From Zarea fungicola (Eukaryota; Ascomycota; Sordariomycetes; Hypocreales; Cordycipitaceae): a DNA stretch of 64,000 nt. This document shows, in pieces, positions 1 to 11,426 of this stretch. Every line of letters starts with the position of its first letter. Within the stretch, counting starts at the first letter, position 1. The stretch lies in NCBI GenBank assembly GCA_900169235.1, contig FWCC01000330.1, positions 31,432-95,431 on the forward strand. The letters are read 5' to 3'. A program made the position numbers and the translations under genes. Under the pieces are notes generated by a model that saw only the letters and a list, made by a program, of their open reading frames with translations, had not been told where the DNA came from and did not search any database.

Positions 1-110
1 GAGTTCATGTGTAGGCAAAACGACTTGAAGGGGATATAAAAAAAAGAAGGAAAGCTCCCCCAGTATCGCTTCACAGCGCCAGTTTCAGCCAATAATTTTG
101 CCCCACGCTT

Positions 111-1524
111 TTAATTTTTCATCACATTGACGTACGCCGTGAATATTTCCAACTCAGACTCAGGGCCGCCCGGCTCTCGCTGATCGCCTGGAATGGCGGC
201 AATCAAGTGTGCCTCAACGACATTAAGACCAGGGTGCAGAGCGACATCGAAAGCGAGCTCTTGCGGCTGCTGGTTGGGGATCATCTGCGGAAACGGCTTC
301 AGGGTCTGTCTGTTGATAAGGGTCCAGAGGCTATAGTGGCGCTCATGGAGGAAGTCTGGCAACATCGTGACGACGAAGACTCGGGTGCAGTGCGGGGGCA
401 GGTTGATGACGCCAGACTGCTGCAGGTACTTGGGATCAGGGTAAACGGCTCCCAGCGTAGGCTCCGGGAGCTCAAGCAGAGGGTGGGCTTGGATTATTAA
501 GCGCTTGATGAGCGCATCGGCAAGACCTGTTAATCGGGTTAGCATAAGCTAATCGCATAGTTTAAGAAGAAAGGTGTATGTGTTTGGTACCTTTGCCAGG
601 GCCTCGAGGCCGCCTCGTTTCATTGTTATTCGCAATACTTGGCACCGGAGGAATTATCGGAGTCTCTTGGGATGCTGTTGGCTCCGCAGCACCAGTTTCA
701 GGGTCTTTTGGCGTAGGCGCAGTTGCGGACGTATCTTCTTCTGCTTGTGCAGCAGGGGTTGTTGCGCCATTTGCGCCAGCCTCGTTTGCGGTAGGCGGTG
801 TCTCGGTCCCAGGAGCGGGTGACGCCTCATTACCGCGGCCGCCGACGTGGATGGTTATCTTCTTATTTGATGGGGTACTATCCGCTCCGTGACCGACCCT
901 GAGTCTAATCTTCGACTGACTAGGCTCTGAGACAGCAGCCTTTGCCTTCTTGAACTGCACATAGTAAATTTTCTGCAATTTCCATTAGTAGTCGCGCCAA
1001 TTTTGGACTGAGCGGCTAAACGCACCTCTAGTTCTTGAGCCAGGGAGTAAATCTCACTACCTTCTTCATTGTAGAAATAGGCATTGGTCCACAGCAGTTT
1101 CGACTTCTCCTCAAAGGCCGCCCAGGACTTGAACTCGCTCACGCCAGTCATTTCACCGCGGCCTTGCACTCCCTTCACGAGTTTCTGCAGCTTCTTCAGC
1201 GACAAAGGATCGCTCACTATTCTGTAGTAGTCCTTTAAGGCACGAGGCGGGAGGTTGATAAAGGGTTCGAAGTAGGCATCCTCGTAGTCGGGCTCGCGGT
1301 GCCTGATGAGTTCCTCCACGAGTTTCTCTTGAGCTTCCTGGAACGTAAGGCCTCTGTACGGGACACCCTCATACTGATGGCCTTCTGGTTTCGCTGGAGC
1401 CGCAGGCTTAGGGCTTGCTTGGTAGGCAGACGAGCGGCGAGGTCGTGCACGCGAGGGTTCTTCCCTTCTCTTAAGAATGATGGATCTGCGCTTTGGTCCC
1501 TCGTCCTCTTCTTCCTCTTCCTCT

Positions 1525-1556
<32 letters not shown>

Positions 1557-2327
1557 TGCTTCCTCCTCCTCCTCCTCCTCTGCCTCCTCTGCGGCATCAT
1601 CATTATCAGCTTCATCTCCTTCCTCCTCATCGTTCACATTTTCCTCGCCGTCTTCATCTGGCAAGGGTGTGGGGAAAGCCTGGTAGCCTCGCTTGGCATA
1701 TGCAGGGTTGGTCTTTGTCATGTAGTTGCTGAGCGCCTTGCGAAAGCGTTCTGCGTCGTCAAAGACGGAAGATGAGCGCGGGTAGAACTCTTTGGCATTT
1801 GAAATCATTCGCTTGAAGTAGCTTTCCAGATCGGCTAGATTGTCGAATGCGCCATCATCAAGCTTTTGCTCGACAATCTCTAAAGAAATGGGTAGTTTGG
1901 TTTTCTTATAGTAATCGGCATTGCCTTGTCGGGGGATCAGTTTTTCAAAGTACGTTGCTATTAGCCGGCCACTAGGGTGGGAGTTAGCAGAAGCTTGCGA
2001 CGGCCAGAGGAAATACATTTACCTTTTATCAGAAGTGCGGCGAATCTGATCGAGGAACGCGATTCCATAGGCGGTAGTAGACTCTTTGGTCTCACCCTTT
2101 GTGAGGTCAAAATCCTAGAGGAACAACATATTAGCATTGACTCGTTGGTGGTAACGGCGCATCATATCTGGCAGGCAACAGGAACGCGAAAGGAATCGTC
2201 CTTCAAGTCGTGATTTTCTGTATCGATATGACTGCCAGGTGAACCGTACTGAAACCTTGCGACGCTTCGAAGATCGATCGCCAGAATCCGCGCCGTTTGC
2301 GCCGTCCGCCTTGCGCTTGCTATCCAT
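111..2327 (-). CDS. rsc4: RSC4-like tandem bromodomain subunit of the RSC chromatin remodeller
   Basis: Five exons: 2250-2327, 2023-2114, 1026-1971, 591-972 and 111-526, giving 637 aa. Bromodomain 1 spans about residues 30-130 and is built across introns 1 and 2. A glutamate-rich acidic linker lies at about 174-215. Bromodomain 2 spans about 254-372. A Pro/Ala/Thr-rich spacer leads to a conserved C-terminal domain of about 150 residues containing LPPHCTRVFVV. This order and length match fungal Rsc4, which reads acetyl-lysine on histone H3 within the RSC nucleosome remodeller in the nucleus. Introns 2-4 have good GT donors (gtaaat, gtgcgt, gtacca) and clear AG acceptors; donor 1 (gtacgg) is the least certain, because a site six bases upstream would also keep the frame. 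The N-terminus is rich in Lys/Arg (KRRK), possibly a nuclear signal. A generic two-bromodomain protein (Rsc1/2 type) is less likely because no BAH domain is visible. Confidence 0.88.
1499..1622 (-). repeat. GAA/GAG-rich low-complexity tract in the RSC4 linker
   Basis: Purine-rich coding tract (CT-rich on the + strand) specifying an almost uninterrupted Glu run between the two bromodomains. It leaves several other frames open on both strands, which explains the poly-Ser and Arg/Lys-rich shadow ORFs here. Confidence 0.9.
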
Positions 2328-3255
2328 AGCGTTGGGGCTTCAATCGTTCGGGCAGTCAAAGCAAGGCCGGCATCCACGATAGCGACTCCGAATTCGTCGT
2401 ATTGCACGTCAATTGAATGCAATAGTCGCCGGCGCACAAAGATTCTTGCTTTGAGCAGTAGACACTAGCTCTCAGACGCGTGTTCGCAAGTGCCAAAGCT
2501 CGCGTTGGCGGTTGTTTGAAGAACTGCGCTTCGAAAGAACTCGTGCGCTTCGGTTTGGATAGAAAATGGGATTAATTTCAAATGATTTATTGCTGCTCGA
2601 TTATTGTAAATAGCCTTTGATGCCGCACGCGAGGCTTGCGAGTGGCAATGGGCTAGTCGTGGATGAGCTTGTAGTCTTGACCTGGCAACTGGAGAAGCGC
2701 AGGGGCAAGAAAAAGCAGCGAGCCAACAAAATAGAGAAGCTCGATCGGGACTAGCGTCATCTCGCCTTCATGTACTGCTGAACAATAGTTCTATTGTCCG
2801 CTTCACTAAAGAGTAATGCATTTCAAAAATAAAAATGATCCCCAAAAAATTCAAGGTTTTGACTGTACACAATCGTGTTGGAGTTTTTATTATAACAAGA
2901 CCTTATGTTACTCAACGCCTTGCTTTACATGGTTTGCAGGTACTGATCAATGTAGCTCAATTTCCTTCTCGGTTCTGATTGATTACAATTACGAAATAGA
3001 AACAGAATATAATTCAGTACTTTTCACTAGTAGATAAGTTATAGATCTCTTCTCGCTGCACAGCAAATGTTTTGAATAATAATGGCGGTAATATTTTAGA
3101 ATAGCATATCTAATAGTTACGTAGTACAGGGGTAGAAACGTGCGGCCCCGCTGCAGAAGCTCAGGTTCCGACCAACCCTGAACAGGCGCATACCGACGGA
3201 ATCGTCTTCATCACATCTGCTGTACGAAGGAAGAAACAGCCCGCCCCTCAACACA
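2328..3255. other. Intergenic region between the divergent RSC4 and Maf genes
   Basis: No supported gene. It should contain both 5' leaders and promoters. About 2810-3130 is clearly richer in A+T than its surroundings and contains only short ORFs with no protein-like composition; an old degenerate repeat is possible but not shown. Confidence 0.6.
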
Positions 3256-4153
3256 ATGGCAGACTCAGAGATACCCAAGGGTCCGCCTCCAGGCTATGAG
3301 GAGGCTGCCGCCGAACATGCTACCGGCAGCCGGCCGACCCCTCCGCCCAATGCCCGTCGCGGGCCGCTGCCCCTCGATATTCCCATCATCAAGCATCTCA
3401 ACTCAAAGCGAGTTATTCTTGCTTCTGCCTCGCCGCGCAGAAAGGCGCTTCTACAGCAGGTATGTATATAGCGATAGCAAATACTAGAGCTCCTAGTAGT
3501 TAACCCAAGTATTTTGCCAGGTTGGACTACGAAATCTAGAAATCACACCATCGACACTACCGGAAGATCTGGACAAGTCCATCTACGGCCCGTGGGAGTA
3601 CGTTTCCGAAACAGGTCGCCGAAAGGGCCTCGACGTTTACCAGAAGGCATTGGCAACACACCTCGCCTCTATTCCCGACCCAGACCTCGTCATTTCCGCC
3701 GACACCGTCATCGTCACCCGCGACGGTCACATTCTCGAAAAGCCGCGGAGCGAGGCCGACCACATCGCCATGCTCAAGAAGCTTCGCGACTCTAGAATGC
3801 ACCGTGTCCTGACGTCTGTGACGGCGATTGCGCCGCGTGAGGACGCGCGCCATCCGGGCTATGATATGGCGACCAAGACGGAGGAAACAAAGGTTTACTT
3901 TTACGCCGAGGACGAGGGTCTCCCGGATGATGTCATCGAGGCATATGTCAAGACGCGCGAGGGCGTGGATAAGGCTGGCGGATACGGGCTCCAGGGCATT
4001 GCCGGATTACTGTTGATTGAAAAGATTGAGGGCAGCATGGACAACGTCATTGGTTTGCCCGTGCACAAGGCGTTGGAGCTGGCGGAAAAGGTCATCTTTC
4101 GCCAGGATGAGGTAGATTTTGAAGGAGAGGGGGAGGATGAAGAGGACGAATAA
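3256..4153 (+). CDS. Maf-family nucleotide pyrophosphatase
   Basis: Two exons, 3256-3459 and 3521-4153, encoding 278 aa. The 61-nt intron has a gtatgt donor and a tgccag acceptor. An N-terminal extension of about 50 residues, rich in Pro/Gly, precedes the Maf fold. The family signature ASASPRR lies at about residues 58-64, followed by the SADTVI motif carrying the catalytic Asp, the DKAGGYGLQG motif and GLPV near the end. The tail is acidic (EGEGEDEEDE). Maf/YhdE proteins hydrolyse dTTP, UTP or modified nucleotides to monophosphates and are linked to house-cleaning and septum or cell-cycle control. The fungal protein is presumably cytosolic. It is transcribed away from the RSC4-like gene and towards the bHLH gene. 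The substrate cannot be told from sequence alone. Confidence 0.92.
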
Positions 4154-5070
4154 TGAAAAGGGAAAACCCGGCATCATAGATTTTGCATTTATCTCAGTGG
4201 CGGCGAGTGTTTTCACGCGGCGCTGGGCTGTTTGTGGCGACTTCACACGTGTAAAACAATCAAAATACCGGATCTGAACCAGTAAGACATGATATGAATC
4301 ACATGCCTGGTAGTTGGTATGATTGCCGATTAAAACACCAACTATTAATTACGGGGAAAATAAGGAAATAAGCGGAAAATCACATGCAGTGCGCTGTTAT
4401 GCTCTCCGTGTGAAAGTTGTAACAAGGCTACTCACGCAGCAATTGGCTTACTACCATGTAGAACCTGCCTGACCAGTAATCACGTCATGTATGTAGCAAT
4501 TGCTTGAATCCAATCGCATAGCTTGTACAGCCCACACACTGAGTGTTTCTGACACATGAAGTTGCATGAATCTGCAAGCCCGTTGTTTCTGCGCAAGTTT
4601 GCACGCAGGACAAGATCGTCAGGTCCCTCGGCTTCTTACAATGGCCCCTCCAAGTGTGACCGTCCGAAGCGCCGCTAGGCTTGGAATAGTCTAACCGCAG
4701 GACTCAGGAAAGCAACGCCCACTGCGTCATTCACAAAGAGGAATCTGGGGCAAGACCCCTGCCATGAAGGAAACCACAGGCCGTAGAAAATGTGGAAATC
4801 AGTTGGCGCACCCCTGCAGCTGCCCGCAGCGTCGGTCGGGCAGGTGCCGCAAACATGTTCGGCGCGGACCACCTGTAACCTTTTGTATGCGCATGTGATC
4901 CCCCACCACCACCGTCCGTTTGTCCTCCGTATTGCCAGTGTCTTTTCTTTTTGCTCTGGCCGATTTAAACTTCAGCCCGTCCCGACGGCGACTTTTAAAT
5001 CTTTTTTTCTCACTTTTGGTTCAAACGCCATCAACTCATATACGTGTCTATTGTTACATATTCCTCCGTA
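4154..5070. other. Intergenic region upstream of the INO4-like gene
   Basis: Holds the Maf 3' end and the leader of the bHLH gene; no supported ORF. It contains a CACGTG E-box at 4246-4251 and a CATGTG E-box at 4892-4897, about 180 bp before the bHLH start codon. The last 150 bp are pyrimidine-rich, as is common for fungal 5' leaders. Confidence 0.55.
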
Positions 5071-5597
5071 ATGTCATCGTCGCCAAACAACAACTCGGCC
5101 GACGCCGCCAACGCGGCCAATGGCGACGAGAAGCCCCGTCTTACCGAAGAGGAGAAGAAGCAGAACCACATTGCCTCTGGTGAGTAGGAAACAAGCTTCA
5201 GGCCTCCTGGGGGGAACTCGGGCTTGCCTCCACACAATCTGTCATTGGCAGACAAAAAACAAAAACTAATGCACTTCGTGTCATAGAGCAGAAGCGCAGA
5301 CAAGCCATTCGCGAAGGCTTCGACCGGCTGACCGAGTTAGTCCCCGGCCTCGAGGGTCAGGGTCGATCCGAAGGCCTCGTGCTCAAAAAGACTGTCGAGT
5401 TCATGCGCCAGCAGCTGGATGAGCGCGAGGCCATGATTGAGCGCGTGGAGCAGGTTGGCGGTGCTGTGGACCAGGACCTCAAGTCGTAAGTGTATACGTG
5501 GAAACCTCACGGTTGTTTCGGTGCTGTGCGCGAAAGCTGACGCCGTCGCAGACAAGCGTTTATCCACCCGCACAAGCGTGGCAGAGGCGAAAGATGA
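5071..5597 (+). CDS. ino4: Ino4-like basic helix-loop-helix transcription factor
   Basis: Three exons: 5071-5179, 5287-5485 and 5552-5597. The product is about 117 aa. An Asn/Ala/Asp-rich N-terminus is followed by a basic region with HIASEQKRR at about residues 34-42; H, E and R occupy the usual E-box contact positions. Helix 1 is IREGFDRLTELVPGL, then a short loop with SEGLVLKKTVEF, and helix 2 with MRQQLDEREAMIERV. Size and layout resemble Ino4, which with Ino2 activates phospholipid genes through CATGTG sites; filamentous fungi often have only the Ino4-like partner. Intron 1 has a gtgagt donor. Intron 2 (5486-5551) has gtaagt and a gctgac branch site. The TAA inside that donor means an unspliced message would end 15 residues earlier with little change. 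It converges with MST1. The Ino4 assignment is by similarity of the bHLH only. Confidence 0.8.
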
Positions 5598-5933
5598 ATA
5601 CAAATGCCCTTGTGAATTTCTTCAAGAACCAAAAAAAAAAAAAGACAAGGCCCGACCGCTTTAGAATCCTCCATGTGCGCGAGCAGTCAGTCATTGGGTG
5701 AGTCGCCATGGCGCGCTCTGTGCAAGGACTTGACCCGAGGATGGATGAGCGGGTATTACTGCTGAAGAGTTATCGCGGCGCCGCGGCATATATGCTGCCT
5801 ACGCCAATCAAGAGCGTCTCCTCAATGCCCAGAGCATGCAAACAGGCCCGTGAGAGGGGACTTGCTCTAGAATCGTCGCAGCTGCGGTGCAGCGAGTTGG
5901 GTATTGCTAGTGTATGAGTAGAGTATTATTACA
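5598..5933. other. Convergent 3' intergenic region (INO4-like / MST1)
   Basis: A 336-bp spacer between two converging genes, expected to hold both 3' UTRs. A short ORF here has no protein-like features. Nothing else is seen. Confidence 0.5.
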
Positions 5934-7436
5934 TTATTCAAATCGATCTACCATCTGCATCATCCTATCCCTCATCTCGCCTGGCGTCATTCGCTCCTTA
6001 CCCAGACTGACTTGCTTGTTTTGTACATCGGCGTCGCCAACCACCAGAATCTGGCTGTAGCCATTGTTACGGGCCTCTCGAATTTTGGCACCCAGTGACC
6101 TCGCCGTGGTATCCAGGTCCACGGCTAGGCCCGTCTGTCCAGACAATGCGATGTCATTGTCTAGCTGTGTGTGGTTCTCTTCTGTGTAGTCTTTGGGCAA
6201 GTTACCAAGTAAAATGTCGCGGACCTTGTCCGCCCAATCCACTACTGGGGCGGATGTGTTCACGGTGAGGATAATAGCCTGTTTGGGGCTGAGCCAGAAT
6301 GGCCACTTGCCGTCGTAATTCTCAATCAAAAGCGCCATAAGACGCTCCACCGACCCGAGAACCGCACGGTGGATCATGACCGGTCGGACAGGACCGTACT
6401 CTGCCAGTAGAGCAGGGTCCTCTGTCGTTTCGCCACGGGCTTCGTACTCGGGAGCTGGTGCCTGATATTCCAGTTCGAATCGCTTGGGCAGCTGGAAATC
6501 AAGCTGCACTGTTGCTGTCTGATGCTCCTTTCCGTCTGAGTCCTTGAGGACAATATCGATCTTTGGTCCGTAAAACGCGCCATCGCCTTCATTGACGCTC
6601 CACGGCATTCCCGATGCGTCCAGTGCCCGACGCAGTCGGTCTTCTGCTCTGTTCCACTCATCTTCTGTTCCGATGAAGTGATCCTTTGGCCGAGTCGACA
6701 AGGCCAAGCGGTAGCTAACACCAAATTTGAGTGTAGTATACACAACTTTGACAAAGTCCAGAGTCTTCCTAATCTCGTCCTCAACTTGACTGGGCCGACA
6801 AAAGATGTGGCCATCGTCTTGGTGGAATCGGCGCACTCTTGTAAGCCCCGACAATGCACCCGATATTTCGTTTCGGTGTAGGGGGCTGAAGTCTGCGTAT
6901 CGAACTGGCAGGTCTCGGTAGCTGTGCAGCCGCGAGGCAAAGATGAGACAGTGGCCAGGGCAGTTCATCGGCTTCAGGCCATATTCGCTGTCGTCTTCGT
7001 CTTCAGCCACCGTCTCTTTGCTTGTTTTTGTTCCACAACATCGGTCAGATTTCTCGGCTGGCGTCGCTCGCTTGTTTCCCGCCACCATGTACATGTCGTC
7101 GGCATAGTTTTCAAGATGGCCCGACTTGGCCCACAGCGTTTTTTTGTAGATCGTAGGGGTGATGACCTCTTCGAAGCCATATCGTACGTATTGGTTTCGC
7201 AGGAAGTTTACGAGGCGATTGAATATGCGGGCTCCATTTGGGAGAAAAATTGGCGAGCCGGGGCTATAGACAGATGTGATGAAGAGCTCCTGTTTGTGGC
7301 CGAGTTTGCGATGGTCCGGCGGCTCACGTTTCTCAGGCTTCTGCGAGTAGTGGCGCCGCGGTTTACAATTTGGACATGCCCAGTGTGGTCGAAGGAGAGC
7401 CGACGCAGCACGCCTCGCTGTTTGTGAACGCAACAT
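5934..7436 (-). CDS. MST1: Mitochondrial threonyl-tRNA synthetase
   Basis: Intronless, 500 aa. The first about 30 residues are rich in Arg/Ala/Ser without acids, a typical mitochondrial presequence. There is no TGS or editing domain, as in yeast Mst1. The class II catalytic core follows: motif 1 around FEEVITPTIYKK, the zinc Cys in PMNCPGHC, motif 2 in RNEISGALSGLTRVRRFHQDDGHIF (zinc and ATP residues), and motif 3 in IHRAVLGSVERLMALL with the last zinc His. A C-terminal anticodon-binding domain (from about residue 390) ends in MRDRMMQMVDRFE. It charges mitochondrial tRNA-Thr for organelle translation. A charged insertion of about 30 residues (with CCGTKTSKE and EDEDDSEYG) precedes the zinc Cys. 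It shares a 558-bp divergent promoter region with KAP120. Confidence 0.95.
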   Translation of the reverse strand: MLRSQTARRAASALLRPHWACPNCKPRRHYSQKPEKREPPDHRKLGHKQELFITSVYSPGSPIFLPNGARIFNRLVNFLRNQYVRYGFEEVITPTIYKKTLWAKSGHLENYADDMYMVAGNKRATPAEKSDRCCGTKTSKETVAEDEDDSEYGLKPMNCPGHCLIFASRLHSYRDLPVRYADFSPLHRNEISGALSGLTRVRRFHQDDGHIFCRPSQVEDEIRKTLDFVKVVYTTLKFGVSYRLALSTRPKDHFIGTEDEWNRAEDRLRRALDASGMPWSVNEGDGAFYGPKIDIVLKDSDGKEHQTATVQLDFQLPKRFELEYQAPAPEYEARGETTEDPALLAEYGPVRPVMIHRAVLGSVERLMALLIENYDGKWPFWLSPKQAIILTVNTSAPVVDWADKVRDILLGNLPKDYTEENHTQLDNDIALSGQTGLAVDLDTTARSLGAKIREARNNGYSQILVVGDADVQNKQVSLGKERMTPGEMRDRMMQMVDRFE

Positions 7437-7994
7437 GCTGGTGTGGTCGCGGCAATTAACCCGCGCGCGAGAGCTGCCTTGACAGAAGTTGCGATCGCGA
7501 GACTCGGGCGAGGCTTGGAAGTTGCACCTGTAATAACTGGGCTCTCCCTAAGCGACCCACTGTGGTAGTGCTGAGTCTAGGGGTCCAGTGGGCTTGACTG
7601 GTTTGACGGGCCGTTCACGTTTCTTTGGATACTCAACCGCCATATGGAAGCAACAAACTATATACTCGACCTTTCTTCAAATATATATGTATATATGTAT
7701 ATATGTATATAATAGTAATTTAATTATCTTGTAGCATTTCTTAGTTACAATTCAAAGCTCACGTCTCATCTTGCCGCCTATTTCGTACGTAACTGGTGCT
7801 GAGTGCTGCTTGTCCATTTCTACTACTACTGGAGGGGCGGGGTCGGCCAACGTCGACAGCGGGCCGCATCACTCTCGACCACCCAACTGAAGAAACCCCC
7901 ACCAAAGAAACTTCAGCATCTTTACCATCGCGTCAACTCACCCCGGGGGGCTACCGACGAGTTTTTTACATCTCATAGGTGTAGGCTTGCGGCC
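7437..7994. other. Divergent promoter region MST1 / KAP120
   Basis: A 558-bp region between two divergently transcribed genes; it should contain both promoters. A short AT microsatellite sits at 7681-7712. The KAP120 side is pyrimidine-rich. No ORF is credible. Confidence 0.55.
7681..7712. repeat. ATATATGT microsatellite
   Basis: About three to four copies of an 8-bp ATATATGT unit flanked by AT dinucleotides, in the MST1/KAP120 promoter region. Confidence 0.9.
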
Positions 7995-10900
7995 ATGAGC
8001 TTCACTATCGAAGTGCCAGGCGATGCTAACCCGCTGAGCTTCGAAACCCTCTGTCGCACCCTACAGTCGGCGTCGTCAACAGACTATGTCCAGCGACAGG
8101 CCGCGGGGCAACAGCTCACGTCTTGGGAGCAGCACCCAGGATACTACTCGGGGCTTCAGGTATGCATATTATCAAGGATATACATACCAAAATTAAGCCA
8201 TATGGCTGCTAACACACTAACAGACCGCTTTCCTCGATCGATCCCTGCCTCTCGACGTCCGATTCCTTGCCATTATCCAGCTGAAAAATGGTATTGACCG
8301 CTTCTGGAGAATCTACGCGCAGACAAAAAACGGAATCAAAGCCGATGAGAAGGCAATTATTCGCTCTCGCCTATTTCAGGGTACAATCGACGAGCCCGAA
8401 CGCAACCTTGCTCTGCACAACGCTCTGGTCATTGCCAAAGTGGTTCGCATCGATTACCCAACCGACTGGCCCGATGCTCTCGGTAGCATCATCGCTCTAC
8501 TGCGCTCAACAAAAGACGGCAATCAGCATCACTTGCATGGTGCTTTGCAAATTCTACTTCGAGTGGTTAAGGAGCTTGGAACCGCAAGACTACGCAAGTC
8601 GCAAACTGCACTTCAATCCGTCACGCCAGAGATCATCTACGTCCTGTCCGAAATATACGCCGAAAAGTCGAATATTTGGGTCGCATATCTCTCTTCCGGC
8701 CAGGACAACGAGGATGAGGCAAGCATTGCTATGCAAAACAGCCTTTCTGCTCTGCGAACTCTGCGGCGGCTCGTTGTGGTGGGCTATGAACGACCGCACA
8801 GTGATTCCACGGTTGAGCAATTTTGGATGCTATCCCAGAACCAATTTGGCCAACTCTTAACGCTTGTGAACCAATCCAATAGCCCCCATGAAACGGTCGG
8901 CAAACATTTGCTTCAGTTCACCAAGCTTCACATCGACATGTCCGAACAGCACGCCGCCAGCTTCGTCTTCTTGCCAAACTCTTTGTCCTTGGTACGTGCA
9001 TACTGGGACTTGATTGCTAAATTTGCAGAAGTCTTTGACAAGTCTGGTGGCATCCGCCAAAACGATCAAGGAGGCACCAAGGCAAAGGCTGACGGTCCCC
9101 TCTCGGAGAGACTAGCCCTCAAAGGTCTGTTGCTACTACGAACTTGTGTCAGGACTGCATTTCAGCCCATGCAGACGTTTAAATACCGAACACCAGAGAC
9201 CAAGGCGGAGCAGGAACGGGCACGCCAAATCATCAAGACAGACCTTCTCAAAGATGAATTGGTTGTTCAAATTGTCAACGCCATCATCAGCCATCTCTTT
9301 GTATTCCGCAAAGCTGACCTCGAAGCATGGGAAGAAGACCCCGAAGAATGGGAGCAACAAGAGCAGAGCGAAGGTAGCGCCTATGAATGGGAGGTCCGGC
9401 CTTGTGCTGAGAAACTCTTCTTGGATCTTCTCACAAACTACAAGCAGCTCCTCATCCCCCCTCTGCTGCAATACTTTCAGAGTGCTCAAAGCCCGCAGGC
9501 GGACATTGCCACAAAGGAAGCTGTTTATACTGCCATGGGACTTTCTGCAGCGCACGTTGTCAACTCTTTCGATTTTGATGCTGTCTTATCATCCACTCTC
9601 ATTGCCGATGCACAACAGGCGGGTGGCCTATTCAAGGTTCTCAGACGCCGAATTGCCATCTTGATAAGTCAATGGGCCCCTATCAAACTCTCCGACCAGA
9701 GTAGGCCGGTTATCTATCAAATCTTTTGTCATTTTCTCAATCCAGAAGATGAAACAAACGATATTGTCGTGCGAATAACCGCCGCCCGGCAGCTCCGGTG
9801 GATAGCGGATGAGCTAGATTTCAATGTCGAGGCATTCCTACCATACACTTCAGATGTTCTGAACCAGCTTACCGTTCTGATTCAAAACGTAGAGGTTGAT
9901 GAGACAAAGCTAGCGATTCTCGAGTCCGTCAGAATCTTGGTTCTACGTATGGAGGAGCAGGTATCACAATTCGGCGATCAGTTGATGACTGCGCTGCCCA
10001 AGGTCTGGGAGAACTCGGGGGCCGAAGAGTACATGATCAAGCAGCACATTATTGCCATTCTTTCCGCCCTTGTCATGAGCATGGGCAGCGAATCACAGCG
10101 TTACCACCACTTCATGATGCCACTACTGGGTGAAGCAGCCAGAGTGGGCTCTGACCTGCACGTGCACCTCATAGACGAGTCTCTGGAGCTCTGGAATGCG
10201 ATTCTCATGCAGAGCCATCCTCCGCTGACCAAAGATGTGATTGATCTCGCCGACGCCGTTCTTCCACTGCTCGAGTACCAGCAAGAAACTGCTTCGCAGG
10301 CCATGTCAGCTATTGAGTCATACGTCTTGATTGCGCCTGGTGCAATGCTGGAAGGCGATATGCGTCCTGCCACATTGAACGCCCTCTCGAGTGCGCTGAA
10401 CTCGAAGAGCAGAGAGCAAGTCCGTCTTGCAACTGTGTGCATTGAGTATTTGATTCGCGCTGCTGCGGAACTCGGCGGCACAAACGGCATTTCTGTCATT
10501 ATTCAGGACATGGTAGACATTGGCTTTATGCAGAAGATTATGGGGAGCTTGCGTGATACATGGGAGGCTCATCAGACAACCGGACCAAACAAGAAAGTTG
10601 GCAAGCTCAACACTGTGACGCAGGGCGACTATTTTGCAATTCTCGCCCGGCTGGCGCTAGCGGAGCCTTCGCTGTTTGCGCAGCTGTTGGCATCATTTGG
10701 GCCTCTGAATGAAGTTTGGGGCTGGCTGTCGGCTGAATGGTTCTCCTATATCCATGGAATGGATCATCCTGAGCGTCAAAAGCTGTACCTTCTGGGGCTC
10801 AGTCGCCTGCTGGAGCTGCCGTCGCCAATGCAAGAGCTGACGCTTGGCAAGCTGCAAGATTATTTTGAGATGTGGGCGACGGTATTGGCAGAGCTGCAGG

Positions 10901-11163
10901 AAGGCGTGCCAAACGGTCCGGACATGCTTATTATGGAAGCAGAGGAGGCGACGGAGTATGATACCCCGAAGAGTATCGCAGAGCGACAGATGAAGGCTAG
11001 GGATCCAATCCACACGGTCCACGCAGCCGGCTTTGTGAGAGAAATACTGCAAAGTCTGGTGGGCCGTTTAGGCGGCGAGGCTGCATTCCAAGAACAATGG
11101 GCCACAAATGTCGATGCCGATGTGATTGCCAAGTTTCAAAAAATGGCGGGCCTGGGACATTAA
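7995..11163 (+). CDS. KAP120: Importin-beta family karyopherin, Kap120 / importin-11 type
   Basis: Two exons, 7995-8159 and 8224-11163, giving 1034 aa. The 64-nt intron has gtatgc, a gctaac branch site and an acag acceptor. The N-terminus (LCRTLQSASSTDYVQRQAAGQ followed by LDVRFLAIIQLKNGIDRFW) is the importin-beta N-terminal Ran-binding region. The rest is leucine-rich helical HEAT-repeat sequence with an acidic segment (EAWEEDPEEWEQQEQSEG) near residue 430, a hallmark of the Kap120/IPO11 group. Kap120 imports ribosome-biogenesis and other cargo into the nucleus under RanGTP control. A possible poly(A) signal (aataaa) lies at 11250. It converges with the oxidoreductase gene. The family is certain; the Kap120 subfamily is likely from length and the acidic insertion. 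Confidence 0.9.
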
Positions 11164-11320
11164 CCAGCATGTCCGACAATCCGAATATAACGATTAAATT
11201 GGCTTTTGTTACAAACGATAATAGACACATGACTAGATGAATTTGCTTAAATAAAAACGAACATGGAAGAGTGGGCTGTCATAAACCGTCGTTATGCATG
11301 GCTTCTTTTATTGTTTTGGG

Positions 11321-11321
<1 letters not shown>

Positions 11322-11352
<31 letters not shown>
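11322..11352. repeat. (TA)n microsatellite
   Basis: About 15 TA dinucleotides in the 263-bp spacer between the converging KAP120 and oxidoreductase genes. Confidence 0.95.
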
Positions 11353-11354
<2 letters not shown>

Positions 11355-11426
11355 CATATGTTTAATATTCTCTTGCTACATATAGTCAGACATGATGCCT
11401 TGTTTTGATTATTTTTATTGTTTTTA

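Noticed and set aside
1477..1775. Poly-Ser and Leu/Phe-rich ORFs over the RSC4 linker
   Set aside because: Shadows of the GAA/GAG acidic tract on the other strand.
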